A program made the translations under genes and the position numbers. This document shows, piece after piece, positions 13,933-27,900 of a stretch of 64,000 nt of DNA; the first letter of the stretch is position 1; the number at the start of each line of letters is the position of its first letter. This stretch comes from Ptychodera flava. Lineage: Eukaryota; Hemichordata; Enteropneusta; Ptychoderidae. Location: positions 6,634,001 through 6,698,000 of the forward strand of contig NC_091948.1 of NCBI RefSeq assembly GCF_041260155.1, in the 5' to 3' direction. The notes beneath the pieces were generated by a model. That model worked only from the letters and a program-made list of their open reading frames with translations. It was not told the DNA's origin and made no database searches.

Positions 13933-14309
13933 TGGTCTACCTGTTGGCAAACTTCTGCAGACAACCAAATTCTCACTGGCTGTGTAGCTTTTTTACCAGT
14001 TTTACTCTGAGCAAAGAACAAAATTGTTTCCTGTCTTATAAAACTGCCCACCCAGCTATCTGGTGATATGAGAGAAAAATTGAGCCCTCTCCCGTAACTG
14101 CTTGACAACGTATCAGGGTTTTTTTAATTCTCAATTTTCTGGATGTTCAGCTTTATCAAACTGTCTGTGTCTCTATCTCTCAATCAATCTGAACAATTAT
14201 TGAAGGCAAACATAATAATAACTAAAGAACAACTGGTACTTAAATGATAGATACTAACATGGGTGATGATCAATATGTTTTGCTAAAAATAGAAGAATAT
14301 TAAAAAGCA

Positions 14310-17300
14310 TATAGTCCAGTCAATCTACGAGATTTCGGCACCCAACCCACCACAAATTGCAACAGAATTTTTTTCTTCAGAATGCATTTTAATGAGGTAC
14401 CCAGAACAACATATTAAAAGTTTACTCGAATCCACCTTGGGGAAATATGTCTAATTTGCATAAATCAAATATGGCGGCCAACCAATCCAACAAATAACAT
14501 AATTGGCTATATATCACATATTAAACAAGCTATTTCAGTTATTTCAAAGTCTGACACTAGTTATTTGCTCAGGGAATCATTTTGGAGGTATAATCTTTCA
14601 TATAGGCACCTCGTTAATTTGCATAATTCCAATATGGCGGCCAACATTCCTACAAAAGACATTTTTGGTCATATACCACGTATTAAACAAGCTATTACAG
14701 TGATTTCAAAGTTAAAAGTATATTTCTTTGGCATGGACAAACGATTTTCGAGATGCTATGATTTGCATAGGTAATTTGTTAATTTGCATAATTCCAATAT
14801 GGTGGCCAACATACCTACAAAAGACATTTTCTGTCATATACCACGTATTAATCCTTTTGGCGCCAAAGTCTATTTTTGTCAAGTTTATAAAATGTACCAC
14901 AGTCAATTTTACTGCTTTTTGCCAAAATTTTGATAAAAATATTTGGCTGCTGAAGAATGATATCCGTTTGGTCCAAAATTATGAAAAAACCGTACAGAAA
15001 AGTTCACAGAAATTGGTAAAATATTGCATTAGAATTTGGTGTAAAAAAGTACAGCAGTCAAATTTAAAGGGTTAAACAAGCTAATTCTGTGATTTTAAAG
15101 TTAAAAGTATATTTCTTTGGCATTGTCAAATTATTTTTGAGGTGCAATGATTTGCGTTGGCGTTAATTTGCATAAATCCAATACAAAAGAAATTTTCTGT
15201 CATAAAATGTATTGAACAATCTATTTCAGCCATTTTGAAGTTTAATTATATTTCTTGAGCATGAAGAAACACCTTTTGTGGTTCAATGTTTTTAAAAGAC
15301 ACTTTGATGATTTTCAGAAATTAAATATGGCTGCCAAAATAATGCCCAAATAGCTTGTAATATAAATAAGGTTATGGTAGAGTTTTTAGGAACAGGAATA
15401 TCAAGAAAAAAATACAACGCACTGTATTTTGAAAATATTCTTCCAATTTTTATTAATTTGTTAACCCAGGATTAAAAATTGGTTAGGTTCACCTTTTAGC
15501 TTGGCAAGCAGTCGTAAGTTGCATGATATAGAAGGGTTAATGTATGCAAATGTATGCAAATCACCCGAATTCCTGCTTCCCTTTTATCTGAATTTCAAGA
15601 TTTCCAAAGAATATAACTCTGTTCTGGCTGGTTCATATTTTCTGAAATATTCACATTATGTTTTTAAATGCAATATATCAAAACAACTATTTTGTTTTGC
15701 AATAAAATTCTTACATTTTGAATTAGAGGCATTTCCCATTTTGCTAACCATGATTTTAAGCACTTTTTTGAGAGTCAGTCGTTCAGCCCATGCCATTTTA
15801 GAATGAGGATATACTCTTGTTTCAAGTGAAATATTACATTTCACAAAATAGTTTTTACGGGTTTCCTTGTCATCTTAGATGAGAAATATTTCTTCGAAAA
15901 AAACTGTGTTGGCAACGTGCAGCTCCACATTAAGTCCTTGAACATTTATTTTTAAAAATGTAGAAAATGTACAATAAATTTACTAACAATAACGATCCAT
16001 TTCAGAATAAAAGTTTATTTTAATAGGTGTCTGTGATACCTGATTTCGTTAAAATACCCCATGAATATATTGTCTTTTGATAAGAATGTTAAAGCAAACT
16101 TGGTAGACTTACATATGACTTTCAAACGGATTAAAATACGTATATGTTGATGTGCGTTTACTATTGAGTTGTAACAAAGTCATGCAATTTTAATTATTAG
16201 TGATTTTTCTAAATATGATAACCATTTATGATTGTTAGTCATCTAATAATAATTTCTTTCTGAATATAACATTGGATTCATCTGTGTACGGCATTATTTG
16301 TGATTTTTATAGGTGCTTTATACTCTACAGTGTTAAAACATGTAATCTTTAATGTTTACTGTTTTAAAAAAGTCGCGGACAAAATATTTAGTTTCTAATT
16401 TAGACTGAACCCCTTCCTTATGGACGAGTGCATCTTTGGTACATCCCCCTAGATGATAGGCAAGAAGTCATCACATATAACAGCAAAAATACAATAAACA
16501 CAACAAAGATAATAACAACGCAAAAAATAAAATAATGTGACCAAAATAACACATGCCACAATACAGACAAATTAAACAATGTCAGATTCTTAAAAACTTG
16601 ATCAACACACAAACTCACAAAAATTGAAAATTGCATGATTATCAAAGACTTAAAATTAATTCAAACAACTCATTAGCCCAACAGAATCCAACTGTTACAC
16701 GATACAAACATGTACATCTGGAAAAATGACACTTGGAAAAATGACTCAAGATGTACTTCTTTGTATTGTGTAATAGTTGGATTCTGTGTTTGGATTAATT
16801 GTAAGTCTTTGCTAAAGCATGCAGTTTTCAGATTTTTTGAGTTTGTGTGTCCAGAAAGTTGTTATGAATCTGACATTGTTTGCAATAGTGCTAAGTTTGT
16901 GTGTATTACGACATTTTTTATTTCGGTCATACATTTTTTATGTTTTTTTAAAAATTTGATGTGTTTATTGTATTTTGCTGGTATGTGTGATGACTTCTTG
17001 CCTGTCATCTAGGGGATCTTATAAAGATGCACCCATCCATAAAAAGAGGGTTCAGTCTAAATTAAAAGCTAAAGATTTTGAACGCGTCTTTTTTTAACAG
17101 TAAACATTACAGATTACAAACTTTGACACTATAGGGTGTTAAACACCCTTACAAATTACGAAAATGCCACACACAGATAAATTCAATGTTATATTTAGAA
17201 AGAGAATATATTATTCAGAAGACTAACATTCACTAACAGTCGTCATATACAGAAAAATCAAAAAAATTTAAAAATAAATGTCAAAGGACTTAACAGTTTC

Positions 17301-18035
17301 TTCTTGATAATTTCCTAGTGCTAAAAACTATAGCATAACCGTTATTTACATTAGAAGCTATTAAGCCATGGACATTAATATGGCAGCCATATTTAATTTA
17401 TGCAAATTATCAAAGGGCCTTTGTAAACATTGAGCCACTTAAAATGTTTCTTCATACCCAAGAAAAATATTAAAACTTTAAAATCAAAGAAATAGCTTGT
17501 TTAATGTGTCGTATATGACCGACAATGTCCTTTGTAGGAATGTTGGCCACCATATTGGATTTATGCAAATTAACAAATTACCTATGCCAATCATAGCATC
17601 TCGAAAATCGTTTGTCCATGCCAAAGAAATATACTTTTAACTTTAAAATCACTGTAATAGCTTGTTTAATACGTGGTATATGACCGAAAATGTCTTTTGG
17701 AGGAATGTTGGCCGCCATATTGGAATTATGCAAATTAATGAAGTACCCATATGAAACATTATACCTTCAAAATGATTCCCTTGGCCCAATTACTAGTGTC
17801 AGACTTTGAAATCACTGTAATAGCTTTTTTAACATGTTATATATAGCAAATTATGTTATTTTGTTGGATGGTTGGCCGCCATATTTGATTTATGCAAATT
17901 AGACATATTTCCCCAAGGTGGATTCGAGTAAACTTTTAATATGTTGTTCTGGGTACCTCTCTGAAATGCATTCCGAAGAAAACAATTCTGTTGCAATTTG
18001 TGGTGGGTCTAACCCTATTTTGACTGACTAATTTC
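14310..18035. mobile_element. Giant imperfect foldback palindrome (~3.7 kb)
   Basis: The two halves are inverted copies. Matches run from the outer ends (CCACCACAAATTGCAAC near 14348 with GTTGCAATTTGTGGTGG near 17990) to a loop around 16720-16740 (AGAATCCAACTGTTACAC near 16683 with GTGTAATAGTTGGATTCT near 16769). Further inside, TATAACATTGGATTCATC near 16265 pairs with its complement near 17190. Each arm contains several ~165-bp tandem units with ATATGGCGGCCAAC and GTATTAAACAAGC. The left arm (~2.4 kb) is longer than the right (~1.3 kb), mainly because of three blocks absent on the right: 14848-15075, about 15405-15925 and about 16000-16190. No coding capacity was found. It resembles a foldback-type transposon. 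Confidence 0.8.
14848..15075 (+). mobile_element. ~220-bp piggyBac-like short element, copy B
   Basis: It is inserted at TTAA in the phrase GTATTAAACAAGC of the foldback left arm. The same phrase is uninterrupted near 14677 (GTATTAAACAAGCTATTACAG) and, as its complement, near 17660. The TTAA is duplicated at both borders and the right end is AAAGGG-TTAA. The interior matches copies A, C and D. Confidence 0.9.
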
Positions 18036-18980
18036 GATGTGTATTTGTACTCTGCGATGCTAAATTTCTCCATTCGCAAAAAAATTACAATGGCCATAAT
18101 TACATTTTGTTTAAGAATGACTTTTTTTATGTAAGAAACGTAAGCATGACTTTATGTTTAGTTTTAGAGAACTGTCGTTTAAGGACTGTTCAGTTTCTTC
18201 GACCTGGGCTGGAATTGGTTCACCTTATTTTTGATATAGGTGATAGAGGGGGTCATCATATTTTGGAAATACTCAACAAAGGGATGATCAGTGTGTTTTT
18301 GCTTGTAAATATGTCAGTCTGTATTCACGTAAAATGCGTCGTACCAGCCACGAATTGCATAAATCAATTGCAGTTTTTTTACTTTGGAATTTTGCTTCCG
18401 AGGGCCCACCCTGTTTGAAAGGGTACTGTATTTTTTGTTTTGTTTTTCCCCCGGGGAGTCAGCTACTTTTGATGTCCGAACAAAAAAATAATAATCATAA
18501 TCCATCCCGCCCCTTGCCGAAGAAACTCACCCAGTCCCTTATATCAATTTATAATAGGTCCATGTGCAAAGATGGATGTGGAAAAAAGAAAATGGTTCAA
18601 ACCGTTCTAATATTTGTCTGACAAACATGCCTAAAATTTCACACTACACTTCAATTAAACAGGATTATTTCAAATACTGAATATTTTGATGACAAATCGG
18701 TAGCCCTAGATGAGAGGGTGAAATCGTAATACGTTCCTTGCGTTCCACAATTCCCCCACCCTCCATCATCCATGTTCATCACATCCCCGGATATAATAGT
18801 GGTTGAATCCATAGACGTGCGTAACGAGCAATGCGCACTGTCGTAATGTCCTCACTATCAACAATACACGTGCGGAAAGAGGACGAACGAACAACTCAGC
18901 TCACCACGCACTGTGTAGTACCCTCACCACAAGCGGAGAGAACACTAACATCATTGTAGTTGCCGGAAAACGGCAAAACC
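18036..18980. other. Intergenic DNA and 5' region of the TPR-membrane gene
   Basis: No coding exon recognised. The last about 200 bases before the ATG at 18981 are locally GC-richer and should include the promoter and 5' UTR, but no TATA box is evident. Confidence 0.4.
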
Positions 18981-21900
18981 ATGGCCAAATCGGTAAGTCT
19001 GTGAAAGACACTCTGTACATTCTGTTACCATTGATGTGCGATGACATCAAATAGTTCATGACCTTGTGTCCACTTCATGACGTTCCACAATCATGATGTT
19101 ACATACAAGCACAGCCTGCGTACCTAACCACAAGTGACTGCGTGTTACAGTACACAGCGGTGGAGTATATGCATGATATGTGCATATAGTTGATTGAGGC
19201 AAAGTTCGTTGTCGCGACTGGCGCTCTGTGTAATAATAATGGTTAAATAATGAATGTTTAACATGTTTGTGGCCAAACTTAGAACCGTTTACTACGAGGG
19301 GAATGTTGATGGTAGTCTAACAAGGTGCGTGGACGTCGTGTTTTAAATGCCTAAATTTGGTACAAATAATTACATACTTTAACACGATGACCTGTTGATG
19401 ACACGTATTAAACATGTATACACAGGCTTCGATGAAAAGGGCGTGTGGGTCGTCCTTTGGTTGTATTGTATATTGGCATAGCTCTCAGGTTGTAGTTCAC
19501 GAACGGGCAAATCCTCAATAAAACCATATAATTAATATACACATACATTCACGATTGTCCTTTTTGGTGGATTGGTCATATATTTCGCGATGTTATCTCG
19601 TGACCTTTCCCCTTTCACCGACTCTCCTGTCCCGTCATATTGACTTAACATCCCGGTAGCATATATTTAGGGAATTTTTGTTGACCCAACTCATCGTAAT
19701 TCCGATTTAGTTGACTTTGATGTTAAATATTAGCGTCTCTAACCAGCTTACAATTACATCGCTATATATCACTATTAACAGTCCGGGTATTTTAGTGCAA
19801 GTTTAGAGTTTTAGAGAGCAGGCATTGTCAATATTTTGAAAAGATGCATGAAAATTCTTTGACAAAATCGTTTTATGCTGCAGTTGGAACACTTTCACAT
19901 TTCAGCCATGGTTCCACGAGTTCAATTATCATTATGATCAGAGTAAAACATCAACCATATTTATTATTGATGTTATAATTTGTTCCATTATTTTTTAATA
20001 GTACAATAAACTAGGGCCCACCTTCCTGTAACATAAGCTCCTTATAACACTGTGTGAGGACAATCAAAAAAGTACACTGATTTGTACACTTTTGTAAATT
20101 ATTTTCCTCCATGCAAGGATCTGCTCTTCTGTTTGTTTCTATTAAGGTAGAACGTGCCTCTGGGACAGATATTTAGACTCTCACTTTTACAATTCTCTTT
20201 TGGTCAACCATTTTGAACTTTTTATTATTCTTCTTAGGTATTTTTAGGTGTCATGTTGTAGCTCATTTCAAGTTGGTAAATGAAGTTTTTAAGTGGCTTA
20301 TTCTTGTGAAAATCGAAAATTTAATTTTTCCCAGGGATGGCGTCCATTTCAAATTTCAAGTGTGTGGGAAATATTGGGTAATTTGTTTCTTTAGTGCCAA
20401 ATTTTGCACAGTGACCCTGATTTTTATTCTTGATTTCGAAAGGAAATGAGTTAAAGTTTCCTTACTGAAAGTTTGAGCCAAAGTTTAAGTCTTTCAGTTT
20501 GGAGGCGTGTACTACTTTAATTATTCCTATTCAAGCCAAACTGAATCTTGTTGCATACCCATGAATATCTGAGAACAAAGTCAACACCTAAAAAAAATGT
20601 AACAACTTCAAACTAAATATGATGAAATAATGTTGTGTACAATAATTGTGTTTCAAATACAAAGTTGTTATGATTGGATACTCCCCATATGCAGTTGATT
20701 GGAACTGTGTTGGTCGGATGATGTACTAGATATAATGGAATTTATCCAAAAATAAACTGCAACTGTATAATTTCACAACTTCTGCAAAACATTCAGCTTC
20801 ATTCAAATTGCACACTGTGTTCTGCACCATAGATAACATAAAAACATAGCAACTCACTGCTGTGGATGGCTGCAAACAATTTCTAGGTCAGCCACATGCA
20901 TTAATGTGGATTCATGCGGCCAGAATTTAAATAATTCAATATTTCATGAACGATAATAAATTCACTCCTTAGTAAACTTACAAAATGGCCGTTTTTTCAC
21001 AGTGCCATTTATTATCTTATTTGGGTGTTGATGCATTTGTCCAATTGCAAATCACTGTCTATGAAATGCCAATGCTTGCCCCTAGTCACATGTTCATCTG
21101 TACACCCACCACAGAACAAACACAACCCTGATAAAAATCAAGCGATTGAGATTTGCTTGATTGTTGCTGGCATTGGTTGAATGACCTTTCGTCAGCTGTC
21201 CTGGAAAAGAGGGTATTCAATCAGTGAAGACAGGGATCACAAAAACCTCCACAAGTGATCAATAACGGAATGTTTTTGAATTCTATTTCATTTTCCAGAG
21301 GAAAGAAAAGGCATCAGAAGCCAAGGTTCGAGGAAACACTGCCGCCAAGCGGAAACAATACTATCAAGCCATTATTCACTACACAGAAGCAATTAAATTA
21401 GATTCTAAAGATCCAACCGTACTCACCAACAGATCTCTATGTTTCCTTAAACTTGCTCAACACTTCCTAGCTCTCGAAGATGCCAAGCGAGCAGTCAAAT
21501 TACAACCAGACTGGTCTAAGGTATGAAAAAGAATCTGTTTTTCCTTAATTTTTCATTGTTTACAAACATATGGTACCCAGTGTCATGTTGACTTTTTTTA
21601 ATGTTTTAATATGAACAATAATGAATGGTCAAATCACTGCAAAGAAATTATCACAGCACTTTCAATCATTAACTTTTTACTTGCTAGGTTCAACTGTTGC
21701 TAACATGCTGAACTGATTAAAACCAGTGAAGCATAACTTTTCACACACAGATATTTTGACTGATTTGATATGTCCCATAAAAACCCCCTTTTGAAATCCA
21801 GAGAAAATAGGAATTGTCATGGTGTCCTGTAAGTTAAGGGTTTTAGTCGTTCAAAACATACTACTTGTACACTGTCCAACTTTTTTTGACAGTAATAGTG

Positions 21901-24900
21901 GAGTCAAGATTTATAGTTTGATAATTTAAAAGAAAATTCTGATAAAGCAAACTTTATCAATTTTCAGTATATAATATTCAAATTTTCTGTAACTTGAATA
22001 ACAATGCTAGAAAACTGCAATATGTCTTTGATGTATAATTGAGAGTTTATTTTTGGCTTCTCCACAGATGTACAGATTTTGATTGAAAATAAAAGCAATA
22101 CCTGTCCAGTATCTTTTGGCAAAGTTTTCAAATGCTAAGTGTCAATGACTTGAAACAGGATACTATTGGCATAATGCACAAACATATTGGTTCATTTCAC
22201 ATGTATGTTAGGTACACTCTGTGACTCCAGTGGGTAAAATGTTTTAATTCAAGAGCTTGTAGTTTATCGTAGCCAGAAAATACATTTCAGCCAAAGCCCT
22301 TAGGTTTAGTTGAAATTACAAACTACGGTTGCCATGCAGAGTGACCAAATTTTAATTAGATTGGAATAGTTCCAGAATGCCTTGAACATTTGTTCTTTAT
22401 CCACGATTTTTCAGTTATATTCCCATAGCAACAGATTCAGTGACCTAGTCTTAAAATTTGATACTTTTTTTATAATGATTATTGTAGCATTTTAAGGGGT
22501 GTGAGGAATGTTATTTTTAATGCAGAATAGAGTAATTAAGATAAAGAAACAAATTAACAACACTTCCAGTTCCTGAAGAGGTGAAAAAAAGGCAAAACAT
22601 TAGCCTTTAACTCTGGTAGAAAATAGAAAATGTTGAAATTATGATTTTCTGATGATTCTTGGTTTTAAAAAAATGTTTTTAACATCACTGGAAGATATTC
22701 AAGGTTGGCTTGCCTTTGAGCTTACAGACTACAGTCAGTTTGAGATAACCAACTGTAAAATTCCTTCCTAGCTAACCAGTACTTGTCTAACTAATAAATG
22801 GTCAGTTTACAACTTGTCTGATTGACAGCTCTGTCACAGAGAGACCTGTCAATCAGATCTCTCACCTAATTGCAGATTTCTGGTCAGACTTTGTATCTGT
22901 AGCACCAAAATATCACAATAGATGTATTGTTCATAACCAATAAAATGTTTTACTCTGGAAAATTAATTCATAAGGAGTTTAGTTAGTAAATTTCTTTGTT
23001 TTTCATCACAGGGTTATTATCGCCAGGGTCAAGTTTACTATTCTGCTGATAAATTTGAAGATGCTGTCAAAATTTATGAGGTAAGACATTATCATGCTGA
23101 CCGATTTATATCTAGGTTTTGATTCATTCAGTTACAACTGTTTGGTAGAAACATTTGCCTGTAAATGATGCTAATGCATTTGATGTTCCGATAGAGAAGT
23201 ATTGTGAAGGGGCTAAAGATGTCTTTATCTCTTAATTTCTTTCAAAGATGGTGCAAAACAGGAATAGGTAGTACAAGTCAATTACATTCACACAAGATGT
23301 TCACACTCTTATAATTGCATGGACTTGACTATTTTCATGGAAAGAATACTGCAAGTTTTCATACAACCATAGACCTTTTTTTCTCGAGGGTCTATGATAC
23401 AACCAAGGGCCTGCAATGCACACAACACACAAAATAGACATCATATTCTGCCACTCTTGTGTATGAGAGTCTGAATCCATTGACCTTTCATCACTAACTC
23501 AGAATACCTGGTATTTTCCAACATGCTGCAGTAGACAGTGGGTAGATACTGATACATACTGCAAACAATATTAATCAGTCCAATGAGATGTCGCCATTGA
23601 TAAGAATGATAAGCTGGCTCTGCCCAGTGCAGTTGGCATGCGTAATATTGTGACATTAAATAGCATTATCTCAGAACCTCAATGCATGCTGCAACAGGCA
23701 TGCATCATACATTTTCCATTGTGTACCTGAATAGATTAATTACACCTTCAAGTTCAAGATCATAGGTAGGCGTATCTCAGTACATACCAGAGTTTACAGT
23801 CAGATGACAAAAATATCAGTTAATGAGCAATTGATGTAAGAGGAACTGTTGACGGTAAAGATTTGAATTGCTTCAAACTTCAAGGCACTTTTCCTTGATC
23901 TGTGCTAATAAATCATGTGAAGTTTTAGAAATACCAAATCAGCAAGTCCTACATATCAAGTGATGTTGCATGTGTTGTTTCCCAGAGTGTATTCATGTCG
24001 TAAACCGTTGGTGGGTTTTTTCCCGCAGGAGGGTATAGCCAAATGTCCGAATGATGATGGGATGCTTAAGCTAGCCTTGGAGAAAACACTTGAAAAGAAA
24101 AGGGAAAAAGACGAAAGTAAGTGTATGCTGAATGACATTGAGTTTTACTTTAATTGCAAGGTCAACCCTTGGTACGACCTTGACCTTTTCCACAGGCTAG
24201 TTGGGTTGGAAAACAAGAAATCTGGTTAAATGTTCAAATCAGATGTTTTCACGCCTCATTCTTTTTAATCTTTTTCAGACAGTCAAGAATTTCTGGAACT
24301 CTCATGACATATTCCTCTGTACAATCAACTCATGGCATATCATGAAACAATAAGAATATTTATGAATTGTCTTCTTTGTGATATCAAATACGATGTCTCT
24401 GTCATAGTTGATCATATGTGTATATTCATTGGCTGGCGATTCAGCATCTTATTATAAAGGATAGTAATTAGCAGTCATGACTCATTTTGAAATTAATCTC
24501 TCTGACTACATTAATATCTAGCGGTCATTTTCACGCTGCAAAATGTGCAACCACCAATATTATAACTGTTTCATTCATTTGCACCCAAAGAATTAAAGTT
24601 TACTAATGAGTCTAATAATTTACTTTAATGTAAGCTGAATATACTGCAAACTTTCAGAATATACTGCATTCTACTTATTCTGTTGATTGAAGATGCATGC
24701 CAATACTGTAAAATGAATTCTCAGTATGCAAGGAATACTTCCATTGCTCATTATTTTAAGCTTTAATTTGCAATTTTTGGAAATGTCATGGCCATCAAAC
24801 TTATTTTGGAACAAATTTCAACTTGTAACATACAAAATTTAAATATGATAAAAGACCCCAAGCTCAATTCCAACATTTCTGTTTGATTAATAACTTTACT

Positions 24901-27900
24901 TATCAAGTGAAAGGCCGTGATTTTGTACTTTGCCTGTAATTTTACGAGTACATTTTTCGTCAAATGAACATAGAATCTTCCATTATTTCAATATTTGTTG
25001 TAAAGCTGTTTAAGACATCTGACATATTGTGAATTTTCTTCCAGGGGAAAACAAGTACACAAAGATAGGCGTGATTATTGGTGTCATTCTTGGCATTATA
25101 TTTATAATTGGCGATGAATATTTTGCATCATACAGTGTTTTAGTGGTGAGTGTATTTCTCTCTGATTTTAACATTTCATTCTCCAATTTTCTCAATATCA
25201 TTTTCGTAATTATTTTCTCATTTATTTATTATTATTTGTTGATCTGTTTCTCTTTTCCATTCTGTACCTTTCATCAAATTCCTCAAATGCCCACTGCAAG
25301 CATTCCAACCTGATTGGTATGAAATTACCATCCAATGAACTTCACACTTATTTCCCTGGTAACGCGACGTCATTACATGAATTCAGGGGTCCACGCCAAT
25401 CTGATTATTTCAATTTCAAGCTCTATGAGTAATCATAATGAATGGCCTTGGAGTCCAAGTCATTATAACGATTACATGTCATTATGGGTAATGAGCATGG
25501 GTATTCCATTTCCAAGCGGACGTCATTATCACGAAAAGCGTGTATGATCGTGTGTATCTTCTGGAAGTACCGGTAATATTAAGCTTTCTTGACACACGAT
25601 AACACTTATCTTGATTTTGAGGTCATTTGTTTGATAACACCTCTGAATATTACCTGAAAGAAGCTGCTGCAATAACTCTGGTCTGATAATGACTTTCATG
25701 AATAGGCATTGATTTTGTAACTTCGATTTCTTAAAATTTTTCAGTATTTTATTTGTCTGTGGAAGCCTTCTTAGTGATGGGAGGATTTGTGTATCAAAAC
25801 TGGCATTTGAGTAGATACATGTAATCAGTATCAGATTTAGTGAATCAGATGTTGTCTGTGTTGCAAAATGCCTATTTGATTTTGACAGAAATTTTCTTTT
25901 TTGTTTTTGGCAAAACCTTCATTAACCCACACAATGGATGTTTAACCCTTTGAGTGCCAAAGTCAATTTTTGTCGCCTTATAGAGTGTACCCTAGTCAAA
26001 TTTTTTCAAGTTTTGCCAAAATTTTGATGGAAAAGTTTAGCCAATGAAATGTGATGTCTGTTTGGTCCAAAATTATTAAAAATATTACAGAAAAATTTTT
26101 AAAAATTGGTAAAATGTTGCATTAAAATTTTGGTGGGAAAAATTATAGCACTTAAAAGGGTTAAAATCACACACTTTTGATAGAATGATTGCAAATATTC
26201 TCTGCAAAAGAAAATTGTCTATCATAAACAATGTTATTGACTTAATAGTAGACATATACACACATTGTTTTGATATAGACCCATATCAGTTGATGGTCAA
26301 TATTTGGTCACCACAAATGATATTTGTCATAAAGTTCAACAATCAGAGAGTATTGTGTAATATTTCTGATTCACAAATGCATTTAATGACAGTTCGGGGT
26401 GAAATTCTGCCAAAGCCTTCTATCCTTTTATTTGCAGCTTAGTTTCCATAGATTTGAGCACACGTATGGATGGACCGTGCTTTGACCAATTTGCCAAGGC
26501 CACAGAAATATAACATGGCGGACATTGTTGTTGATGCTGTAGTTGACATTCATATTTATTATATTTATCTTTACTGAAGAAAATTTGAACTTATTTTTGT
26601 ATCACACTTTTATTGCCACAAATGTGATGTAAATCCTATATTTACAAGCAGGCAATAATAATAATATTATTATTATTATTAATTGTTTCTCTTTGCAGAA
26701 CTATTTTTGGAAAGGTGTTGCACTTTTAGTCATGGTAATAGCAGGGGCGGGTTGTGCTGAAATGTACAGTCAATTCTGGAAGATGACCAGCGATGCATTG
26801 CTCATGCCAGATGAAAATTGGTTCAAGGGTAAGTGTTACCATGGCAACCAAAGTTTTTTAGAGGATTCCTCATTCATTTTGCCATTTCCAATGATTTTTC
26901 AAAATGGGTGATTTCCATATTTATCTTGTCAGATTTCATAACTTATAAACACAACAGAATTTTTCTAGATATCTAGCTAGTTTCTAGCTATCTATTTTTG
27001 CAAAGAGTCACTCCTTGTTTTACACAATGTGATGGTTTTCTGAGATATGTTGAGTGATGATGATTTTGATTACAACAGACAGTAAAATGTATTAAAATAA
27101 AAACTAAGAATTCAAAAAGATAAAGAATAATTCAAATTGTGAATAAAGAATGGGGAAAATTCATATGCCCTGAGAGACGGATTGTAAATTCATGAAGGTC
27201 AAGTGTAGTTCAAATGCAAAGCTTTAACTCCTTTCCTTTTGAAAACCCTGGTACAATTTACCAGAATACTGCCCTTGATAAAAACACATGACATGTTCCA
27301 AATATTTTACATATTTAACAGATTTGACCTTTGAAAACACCTAGGAATGTACATGCAAATAATTTTTCACTGACGTCCTTACATGAAAATTGTTATATTT
27401 ACTGACGTGCAGTTGTAACAATGTGCATGACAGTGACCTTGACAGTACTGAAAGTCACTGTGAACTTTTTGGTACCTTGATTGTCATTAACCATGGATGT
27501 AAAAAAGTGACATCCATGTTCGAACTGAAACAGGTTCAGCAAATGTGACATACTACATTTTTAGTATAACAGCCAGCTTTTTAAAACGATTGTAGTTATG
27601 CATATTTGAATACTACATCAAGCTTGATTAGCAGAACATTCTTGAAGAACAGTGGGCTAGTTCGTCATGAAGTAAACCATCCAGTTTTCCAGGGGGTGGG
27701 GGTGGTGGGTCTCAATCTTCATGAACATGAAGCAACTTGACCCCCTAGGATTACAATGTTTTGTAATGTTTTCCAGTGTGGGCCCAGTATACGTCAATCT
27801 TGCCATAAGCAGTGTTGACTTCTGTGATTCCGCAATGTAAATTTTAATTTTGAAAATGATTGTTGCATCTCCTGACAGCTGCCACTGGGGGCTTTGATGA

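Noticed and set aside
13692-14108. 138-codon minus-strand ORF with Gly and Pro runs
   Set aside because: The runs come from the poly-C/poly-G tract; no similarity or splice support.
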